A DNA stretch of 64,000 nucleotides from Thecamonas trahens ATCC 50062 (Eukaryota; Apusozoa; Apusomonadida; Apusomonadidae). The stretch's first letter is position 1; each line of letters begins with the position of its first letter. The stretch is from contig NW_013657670.1 of assembly GCF_000142905.1 (NCBI RefSeq), positions 370,462 to 434,461 of the forward strand. Direction: 5' to 3'. The translations under genes were made by a program, and so were the position numbers. Positions 58,401-64,000 of the stretch are shown here, piece by piece. The notes below the pieces were generated by a model. It made no database searches. It had not been told where the DNA came from and was given only the letters and a program-made list of their open reading frames with translations.

Positions 58401-58531
58401 CCAAGTTGGAGAAGATCATGGCTGGGGAGCACTACGCCACCCGCGTGCCGGCGGCGGTGCAGGCCGGTAACGCGACCAAGCTGGACGAGCTGAGAACCAA
58501 GCTGGAGAGTCTGACCAAGGCGCTGGCCTAG
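55457..58531 (+). CDS. VARS: Valyl-tRNA synthetase, probably mitochondrial or dual
   Basis: 1024 residues, one exon. The N-terminal ~30 residues are Arg/Ala-rich without acids ('MLRAYWARMVPVATLAGRRWAAS'), a plausible mitochondrial presequence. Class I motifs: 'PPPNVTGALHLGHAL' (HIGH = HLGH, 82-85) and 'DKSGRKMSKSLGNVLDP' (KMSKS, ~598-602). The 'WIPGLDHAGIATQ' and 'NWCPTLRSAISDVEV' blocks are specific to ValRS. The CP1 editing domain is present ('TTRPETVLVDTALAVHPDD'), as are the anticodon-binding region and a C-terminal Val-tRNA coiled coil. It charges tRNA-Val and edits Thr. Its stop is 9 bp from that of the convergent S2P gene. Confidence 0.95.
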   Translation: MLRAYWARMVPVATLAGRRWAASAGAGGLAAGYEPAAVEAGKVARWEAWRVQQAKEAAKTGSLRRPTFTVLLPPPNVTGALHLGHALTVAVEDAAVRAARARGEETLWIPGLDHAGIATQVVVESKIQRERGISRHELGRDAFVREVHAWKEATGDGRIRDQLRMLGGGLDWAHEYFTMDPARSQAVDTAFMQLAADGLIYRDLRLVNWCPTLRSAISDVEVDHVDVAPDSTIALPDGRRVPSGRLYTIRYAVANSPSGETVAVQTTRPETVLVDTALAVHPDDPRHARLAGKSVKHPLTGALLPVVADATAVDPEFGTGVVKISPGVDFNDYATGVRHGQAPLTLFDDVGHVALSELVAHLGDTPLPAELAELEGVDRYEARARIIELLEASGAYGGHEPYAQSLAVCSRTGDVLEPLLRPQWFLRTRELAEAARKAVETGALTIAPASFEATWDEWMHQLNDWCLSRQLWWGHRVPAWRAPGSSGLHTSDWVFAADEAAASVAAAEVWGSGDVVRDDDVLDTWFSSALLPMSALGWPHADPRRAGYPLTLMETGSDILVFWVARMVMLCTHLAPGGELPFKHIDLHQMVRDKSGRKMSKSLGNVLDPADLIQGASLDKLLAALEGGNLPAGERARASSDLKAAFPDGFPAFGTDALRYALLEMTKQSHFINLDPSLVLSARKFCNKIWNGLRYVLLATEDEGAVPQYVQQLASGADGRAELRLTPDTAAALTPMDAWILSKLDVMAAEVQAAAQPPLALHKAARAVSGFFVDAFCDIYVEHTKVSKGGVEGAVLAHCALSFLTAAHPLLPFLTDELVSHAVGLCDELPASVDTRVAPLPEAFAVSPSDVPRQLANAAAAIDGYVLPLLEQVRSLRASWTPPRGAAVYVVSEASKVVADAQARSQVHALVARLAKAQDVTDTPRDGYVEHGAIEFGVGPHAIRVALTAEPGLALGQAARTLSKSQRAELGARSAKLEAQIAKLEKIMAGEHYATRVPAAVQAGNATKLDELRTKLESLTKALA

Positions 58532-58540
58532 TCGTCATTG

Positions 58541-59944
58541 TCATGGGAGGAGTGAGAGAGCAATGTTGACGACGAGCAGGCCAGTCCCGATGCGGAGCAG
58601 CCATGTCGTCGCAATAGCAGCAGAGTGCGGAGCGCGCGGGAAGAGCGCGGCCATGCCGATGGCGTAAACATGCTCGCCGTCTAGAGTGTAGACCGGCGCC
58701 GCATTGAGTGCGGCGAGGCCGGCCGAGAGCGAGACCACAAACGAGAGGACGGACGAGACCGCTTCGAGCGCCGAGAGCGCAAGCCAGCCTCCGAGCCGCG
58801 GATAGAGATCGCCGACGCGGACCGCGGCAAAGACCGTGGCTGGATGACCGGTAAAAAAGATGTGCTGCTCGCTGTGTGCAGGGCTCTGGGCGAAGGTGAT
58901 GCGATAGAGGAACGAAATGCCGGCATCCGGCTCGAGGACTGGTGTTAGGCACGCTTGTGAGGCCAGGCAAGGACAGGCATCGCCGCTCAGTGCGGATGAC
59001 GCCTTCATGCACACGACGCTGCCAGCCGCAGCAATGCTGAAGCACGGCGGTGGATCGCCAGGCCCACGGACGCGCGGTGGAAGGTCGCCGCGAGCGACGC
59101 ATCGCGATGCCGGAGCCGCTCCCATCGCAACCTCGCTCAAGCAGCGCTGCCAGGCCGCAGGCGATTCAACAATGCAGTCGTCGACGCGAGTCACCAGATG
59201 ACCGGCCTGCAGCGAGGCGGCGAGCGGCGAGCTGGGGTCGACGCTATGAACGTAGGCGCCGGCGCCGGCGGCCGAGGCAAAGAGCGGGGAGACAGCAAGC
59301 GGAAGCGCCCATAGGAGTACAAGTGCAAGGAGCGCTAGAACAGCGTTGTGGAAAACACCGGCGAGAAAGATGCGCAGGCGAGCCGCTGGTGTTGCGCGCT
59401 CCAGATCGGCCGAGTCGATCTCGACGTAAGCGCCCGGGTAGACGACGACAAGGACGAGGCCGGCGCCGCGGATGCGAACGCGCTCTTGAACTGCAGCCAG
59501 GGCGTGTCCGGCCTCGTGGACAACCGTAGCAATAAGAAGGGCGAGGACAAAGGCGATGATGTCGCCGCCAAGCACGTTGTAGCCCGGGATGATGGGCACG
59601 AGCAGTGGGGCAGGGGCGGGCTTGGCCTCCGGGTTCGTGGCATCCTTAGCGGCAGCAGCAGGAGCGATGGCCGTCATCCGAGCATGGATACCAAGAGCCG
59701 CGTTAGCGGCGAGGGCCAGGAGCGCCAGAGCGCAGAGAGCGACGCCGATGACTGCGCCGGCAGCAAACCACCGCGAGGTGAGGTACGCGGCAGCGGCGCC
59801 GAGGCCGCGGGGCGGCGACGGGCGGTGCAGGCGAAGGACGACAAGGGAGCGGACTGAGGCCGCGTGCGGGAGCCAGCCGAGGGCAGAGGCGACGTTGAGT
59901 GCAACCCATGCTATTACGAGGCATGCCGCGAGGTGAAGGAGCAT
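58541..59944 (-). CDS. MBTPS2: Site-2 protease (membrane zinc metalloprotease, MBTPS2-like)
   Basis: 467 residues with about seven hydrophobic segments. The zinc motif HEAGH is at 143-147 inside a membrane helix. The third ligand motif is 'LDGEH' near residue 430 ('NAAPVYTLDGEHVYAIGM'). Between them are a PDZ-like loop ('VHSVDPSSPLAASLQAGHLVTRVDDCIV') and a Cys-rich lumenal insert ('CFSIAAAGSVVCMKASS', 'CPCLASQAC'), as in animal and plant S2P. S2P cleaves membrane-bound transcription factors (SREBP or ATF6 type) in the Golgi. Confidence 0.9.
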   Translation of the reverse strand: MLLHLAACLVIAWVALNVASALGWLPHAASVRSLVVLRLHRPSPPRGLGAAAAYLTSRWFAAGAVIGVALCALALLALAANAALGIHARMTAIAPAAAAKDATNPEAKPAPAPLLVPIIPGYNVLGGDIIAFVLALLIATVVHEAGHALAAVQERVRIRGAGLVLVVVYPGAYVEIDSADLERATPAARLRIFLAGVFHNAVLALLALVLLWALPLAVSPLFASAAGAGAYVHSVDPSSPLAASLQAGHLVTRVDDCIVESPAAWQRCLSEVAMGAAPASRCVARGDLPPRVRGPGDPPPCFSIAAAGSVVCMKASSALSGDACPCLASQACLTPVLEPDAGISFLYRITFAQSPAHSEQHIFFTGHPATVFAAVRVGDLYPRLGGWLALSALEAVSSVLSFVVSLSAGLAALNAAPVYTLDGEHVYAIGMAALFPRAPHSAAIATTWLLRIGTGLLVVNIALSLLP

Positions 59945-60007
59945 GGTGCTTGTGTGGGGGGGGGAGGGGGGGGAGTGCGGTCAGGATGGTCAGTGGGAAG
60001 GTTCATC

Positions 60008-61212
60008 TCATGCGTTTCTTGACGAGCGGGTGGAGCGGCGGGTGGAGCGGCGGGTGCGGACAGGCGAAGGCTCGGCATCGTCCGACTGATCGTCGACGGC
60101 GGCCTTGGCGGGCGTCTTCTTGGCCTTGGGGGTCTTCTTAGCCTTGGCGGGCGTCTTCTTGGCCTTGGCCGGGGTGGCCTCGGCCTCGGCCTCGGCCTTG
60201 GCGGCGGCCTTCTTGGCCTTGGGGGTCTTCTTGGCCTTGGCCGGCGTCTTCTTGGCCTTGGCCGGGGTGGCCTCGGCCTTGGCGGCGGCCTTCTTGGCCT
60301 TGGCGGGCGTCTTCTTGGCTTTTTCGGTCTTCTTAGCCTTGCCCTTGGTAGCGTCGTCATCAGCGTCGGCAGCCTTGGCAGAGCGGGCGGCGACCGGGGC
60401 GGAATCATCGTCGTCGTCGTCGGACGACGAGAAATCGTCATACGAGTATTTGATGCCGGCGGCGGCGATCTTGGCAGCGTTGGCCTTGGCAGTCTTGGCG
60501 GCCCGGTTCGCGATGAGCTTGGCACGCTCCTCAGTCATGGGCTTTGAACGCTGCTCGATATCGCGCTTGTGGTGGTCGATGACGAAGAACCTGTCGTCGT
60601 GCTTGTCAAAGGTGTTGGGGTGGACCTTGACGCGCGGCACGTACTGGCAAACGAGCATCGACTCCATGAGCAGGTAGTTGTTCATGGCCTTGGCCACAAT
60701 CTTGGCCACAGTCTTGGAGGCAAACTCGATAAAGGCGTAGTGCTTGGAGCGCCCGGTCTTCTTGTTGCGGGCAAGCTTGACCTTGTTGACCGTGCCAAAC
60801 TGCGAGAAGAACCCGCGCATCTGCGGCTCAAAGAAGCCGTGCGGGATGTGACCGAGGTAGACAACGCCAGTCTTGAGTTTCCGCTTGCGCGTGCCAGCCT
60901 TGCCGGTCGACCCGGCCGCCTGGGCCTCGTCATCGTCATCGTCGCCGAGCATGATGTTGCCGTCGTCCGAGGCGTCAGCGCCGTCGTCGCCGTCATCGGA
61001 CGACGAGAACTGTGCAAACGAGTCACCAGCAAAGCCCATGCTCGCAGCAGTGCCATCCGAGCTCTCATCCTCCGACTCATCCCCTGACGACGAGAGCGAG
61101 AGCGAGGGGGCGCACGACGCCGAGCCCGAGTCATCCACCGACCGCGAGCCCGAGACCGACTTGGACAGCTTACGCTGCTTCTTGGTCTTCCGCGCGGGAA
61201 CCTTATCCGAGG
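60008..61212 (-). CDS. NIFK/Nop15-like RRM protein with K/A/P-repeat tail; 5' exon missing
   Basis: The visible exon begins at an acceptor (AATAG|CC, exon base 61212, phase 1); the frame has a stop just upstream, so the first exon with the ATG must lie further 5', probably in the N gap. The N-terminal part is Lys-rich and then Ser/Asp/Glu-rich. The RRM is 'GVVYLGHIPHGFFEPQMRGFFSQFGTVNKVKLARNKKTGRSKHYAFIEF', followed by 'HPNTFDKHDDRFFVIDHHKRDIE', diagnostic of NIFK/Nop15, which function in pre-60S ribosome assembly. The C-terminal ~130 residues are 'AKKTPAKAKK' repeats like a histone H1 tail, ending in Arg/Ser. Confidence 0.8.
60090..60345 (-). repeat. Coding minisatellite for AKKTPAKAKK-type repeats
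   Basis: Units such as GGCGGGCGTCTTCTTGGCCT recur about a dozen times with small changes, encoding the Lys/Ala/Pro tail of the NIFK-like protein. Confidence 0.85.
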
Positions 61213-62149
61213 CTATTCAACCATGACATCCATCCGGGGAGGAGGGGACGAGGGAGGGGGGGGGGGGGAGGGTGAGTCGGGCTGTGGACGGAGGGGAAGA
61301 GGGGGGGAGGGGAGGCAGCGGGAGTGGTGAAGNNNNNNNNNNNNNNNNNNNNNNNNNNNNNNNNNNNNNNNNNNNNNNNNNNNNNNNNNNNNNNNNNNNN
61401 NNNNNNNNNNNNNNNNNNNNNNNNNNNNNNNNNNNNNNNNNNNNNNNNNNNNNNNNNNNNNNNNNNNNNNNNNNNNNNNNNNNNNNNNNNNNNNNNNNNN
61501 NNNNNNNNNNNNNNNNNNNNNNNNNNNNNNNNNNNNNNNNNNNNNNNNNNNNNNNNNNNNNNNNNNNNNNNNNNNNNNNNNNNNNNNNNNNNNNNNNNNN
61601 NNNNNNNNNNNNNNNNNNNNNNNNNNNNNNNNNNNNNNNNNNNNNNNNNNNNNNNNNNNNNNNNNNNNNNNNNNNNNNNNNNNNNNNNNNNNNNNNNNNN
61701 NNNNNNNNNNNNNNNNNNNNNNNNNNNNNNNNNNNNNNNNNNNNNNNNNNNNNNNNNNNNNNNNNNNNNNNNNNNNNNNNNNNNNNNNNNNNNNNNNNNN
61801 NNNNNNNNNNNNNNNNNNNNNNNNNNNNNNNNNNNNNNNNNNNNNNNNNNNNNNNNNNNNNNNNNNNNNNNNNNNNNNNNNNNNNNNNNNNNNNNNNNNN
61901 NNNNNNNNNNNNNNNNNNNNNNNNNNTGTGGCGATGAGGGGCTGGAAGTGATGGTGGAAGGGGGAGGGGGGAGTGATGGTGGTCATGGTGAGTATGATGA
62001 TCCATGATCTTCGTCATGGTCATGGTCATAGTCATGGGTATGGTTCGGCCCGTCATGTGCCTGTCCGCCCTTGCCCCCCCCCCCTCACCCCCCACCCCTT
62101 GCAGCCACCTCTTTCCCTTACCGCCACCTCTCCCTTCACCAGCCACAGG
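61213..62149. other. Intergenic region with a 594-N assembly gap (61333-61926)
   Basis: The left flank is G-rich (61255-61320). The right flank has TGGTCATGG-type repeats (61975-62045) and C runs before the acyl-CoA dehydrogenase. The missing first exon of the NIFK-like gene and both promoters are expected here. Frames shown as open through the Ns carry no information. Confidence 0.8.
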
Positions 62150-63361
62150 ATGGAGTACACAGCCAAGACACGGAAGCTGATGAAAGCGCTGCGTGCGTTC
62201 ATGGACGAGCATGTGTACCCCAACGAGGCGGCCATGGCAGCCCAGCACGAGGAGGTCGGCCAGTGGGCCGTCCCGCCGCTCATGGAGGAGCTGAAGGAGA
62301 AGGCCAAGGCCGCCGGCCTGTGGAACCTGTTCCTGCCAGAGTCGGAGCTTGGAGCGGGCCTCTCCAATTTTGAGTATGCGCCGCTGTGTGAGATCATGGG
62401 CGAGGTCCTCTGGGCGCCTGAGATCTTCAACTGCGCCGCGCCCGACACCGGCAACGCCGAGGTTCTCGCCCGCTACGGCACGCCCGAGCAAAAGGCCACC
62501 TGGCTCGTCCCGCTGCTTGATGGCAGCATCCGATCGGCCTTTGCCATGACCGAGCCCGACGTTGCTTCGTCCGACGCCACCAACATCTCCACCTCGATTG
62601 TCCGTGACGGCGATGAGTACGTCGTTAATGGCCGCAAGTGGTGGACGTCGGGCGCGGGTGATCCGCGTTGCGCCTTCCTCATCGTCATGGGCAAGACTGA
62701 TCCCAGCGCCCACAAGTACTTGCAGCAGTCGATGATCTTGGTCCCCATGGACGCATCAGGCCTCACCGTCCGCCGCCACCTCAAGGTCTTTGGCTACTCG
62801 GACGCCCCGCACGGGCACATGGAGATTGTGTTTGACAACGTGCGCGTTCCGGCCGCAAACATGCTCCTTGGCGAAGGCCGCGGCTTTGAGATTGCACAGG
62901 GCCGGCTCGGTCCCGGCCGCATCCATCATTGCATGCGCCTCATCGGGACCGCCGAGCGTGCGCTGCGGGTCATGGTTGACCGCGTCCAGCGCCGGGTGGC
63001 GTTTGGCAAACCGCTCGCCGCCCTCGCCTCCATCCAGATCGACATTGCCAAGTCGCGGTGCGAGATTGACGCCGCCCGCCTCCTTGTCCTCCACGCCGCG
63101 TACATGATGGACAAGTACGGCAACAAGAAGGCCCGCAAGGAGATTGCCATGATCAAGACCGTTGCCCCGCGCATGGCTCTCGACGTCATCGACCGCGCCA
63201 TCCAGGCTCACGGCGCTGCCGGCGTCTCGCAGGACACCCCGCTCGCCTACCTCTGGGCCCAAGCGCGGACCCTGCGCATTGCCGATGGCCCCGATGAAGT
63301 CCACTGGCGAACGGTGGCCAAACTGGAGCTCCGCGGCGCCAGCAAGTCGTCCAAGCTCTAA
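62150..63361 (+). CDS. Acyl-CoA dehydrogenase, ACAD10/ACAD11 type
   Basis: 403 residues from ATG 62150 ('MEYTAKTRK'); no obvious organelle presequence, though a 5' exon could exist. The acyl-CoA dehydrogenase folds are in order: N-terminal helical ('[43 protein letters not shown]'), middle beta domain ('[16 protein letters not shown]', '[18 protein letters not shown]') and C-terminal helices ('[33 protein letters not shown]', '[14 protein letters not shown]', '[18 protein letters not shown]'). The 'APDTGN' and 'WWTSGAGDP' blocks are those of ACAD10/11. An FAD enzyme of fatty-acid oxidation; the family prefers branched or very long, 4-hydroxy-derived acyl-CoAs. Confidence 0.92.
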   Translation: MEYTAKTRKLMKALRAFMDEHVYPNEAAMAAQHEEVGQWAVPPLMEELKEKAKAAGLWNLFLPESELGAGLSNFEYAPLCEIMGEVLWAPEIFNCAAPDTGNAEVLARYGTPEQKATWLVPLLDGSIRSAFAMTEPDVASSDATNISTSIVRDGDEYVVNGRKWWTSGAGDPRCAFLIVMGKTDPSAHKYLQQSMILVPMDASGLTVRRHLKVFGYSDAPHGHMEIVFDNVRVPAANMLLGEGRGFEIAQGRLGPGRIHHCMRLIGTAERALRVMVDRVQRRVAFGKPLAALASIQIDIAKSRCEIDAARLLVLHAAYMMDKYGNKKARKEIAMIKTVAPRMALDVIDRAIQAHGAAGVSQDTPLAYLWAQARTLRIADGPDEVHWRTVAKLELRGASKSSKL

Positions 63362-63629
63362 GCTCTGGCGCTCTGCCGTGGCTCGACTCTCAGCCGCCAG
63401 CCACAAGTCACCAGCCGTGTGATTACCCACCGCACGATGGACAACTGCATGATCGATAGCCGCACGACGAGTAACACGTCCTCGTGTGGGAGTCGCCCCA
63501 CGGTGCCAGCGGACTATGGCCAACAAACGGCGCCACCGAGGTTTGGCGGGGTGGAAGCGGAGAGAGACAGGCACGCCACCTCACGTAGCCGACGCCGCCG
63601 ACCCCCAGCCACCCACGCAAGCACGAGAC

Positions 63630-64000
63630 ATGGAGCGGCAGGGAACACGACGAGTGATATGGAAGGCATTGTGTGTGGTGGTAGTGGCACTGGCACTGAC
63701 GGGCAGGCCATGTGCAGGCCATCCGACCTTTGCTGTCATACATTGCGGTGCCGCAACGTCGCCGCACGCCAAGCTGACGGGCACCGAGCTGTGCACCCAG
63801 TTTGCGGTCCTTGCGGCCATGGCACTGGTGCTGGCTATTGCTGGGAGTGTGGGGCTGGTTCGGGTGTGGCGAGCTGGTCAGCGATACCGTGCTACCCGTA
63901 TGCTCATCCTCATGTTCTGCACCCTCGAGTCGTCGGTGGCCTTTGTGGGCTGGTTCGCCTTCCCCTTTCAGAACATGATGTACACCGCACACATTCTGGA
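63630..64000 (+). CDS. Membrane protein, partial at window edge
   Basis: Frame open from ATG 63630 to the last base; at least 123 residues. The N-terminal hydrophobic segment 'ALCVVVVALALTGRPCAG' is likely a signal peptide. It is followed by a short Cys-containing ectodomain ('HCGAATSPHAKLTGTELC'), a helix 'FAVLAAMALVLAIAGSVGLV', and a second helix beginning 'MLILMFCTLESSVAFVGWFAF'. This looks like the start of a multi-pass protein. The C-terminal part is outside the window, so the family cannot be judged. Confidence 0.6.
   Translation, partial: MERQGTRRVIWKALCVVVVALALTGRPCAGHPTFAVIHCGAATSPHAKLTGTELCTQFAVLAAMALVLAIAGSVGLVRVWRAGQRYRATRMLILMFCTLESSVAFVGWFAFPFQNMMYTAHIL

Noticed and set aside
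61272-62007. Long frames crossing the second N gap
   Set aside because: They consist of unknown bases; nothing is coded that can be read.

Overview
The window is GC-rich nuclear DNA from a eukaryote, most likely a free-living flagellated protist. The evidence is spliceosomal introns, long kinesin-, VPS54- and NOC2-type genes, complex I and Golgi/ER/lysosomal genes, and several ciliary genes (CFAP119-like, IFT43, ARMC2, calaxin-like). Gene density, base composition and gene content would suit an apusomonad such as Thecamonas; that is an inference and is not proven by the sequence. Two runs of N (13554-13765 and 61333-61926) show it is part of a draft scaffold.

Layout. 1-10 kb: a secreted protein of unknown function; a CFAP119/CCDC189-like gene whose 5' end is duplicated in tandem; a possible ATG13-like HORMA protein; a HAD hydrolase of ACAD10/EPHX2 type; a cyclic-nucleotide-binding/LRR protein; IFT43; and an Src1/Heh/LEM2-type inner nuclear membrane protein. 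10-20 kb: a copine-type C2 protein, an EF-hand light-chain-like protein, an acidic-tailed nuclear protein, complex I subunit NUXM, a secreted peroxiredoxin-fold protein without its catalytic Cys, a two-thioredoxin-domain PDI, ARMC2, and an unknown protein. 20-29 kb: two tandem EF-hand paralogues (calaxin-like, and an acylated NCS/CNB-type), a saposin-like secreted protein, an ankyrin/coiled-coil/FYVE gene carrying two -1 frameshifts, PPT1, a CaaX-box microprotein and a small tail-anchored protein. 29-46 kb: a kinesin-7/CENP-E-like motor, a secreted beta-propeller-like protein, a convergent pair of ABCG transporters with cysteine-rich ectodomains, a 1.3 kb stretch without a recognisable gene, VPS54, and an RD-repeat protein. 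46-64 kb: a Rieske protein, a 1257-residue protein with an F-box-like segment, an unknown protein, NOC2, valyl-tRNA synthetase, site-2 protease, a NIFK/Nop15-like RRM protein, an ACAD10/11-type acyl-CoA dehydrogenase, and the start of a membrane protein cut by the window edge.

Genome style. Genes alternate strand. Convergent neighbours are separated by 9-56 bp, and in one case the two stop codons overlap. The introns I could reconstruct lie almost entirely within the first ~75 codons and mostly use a GTACGN donor. No operon-like pathway is present. The themes that recur are cilium assembly and motility, the secretory and endolysosomal system, and calcium binding. I found no CRISPR, prophage or other prokaryotic system, and no tRNA or rRNA gene that I could support.
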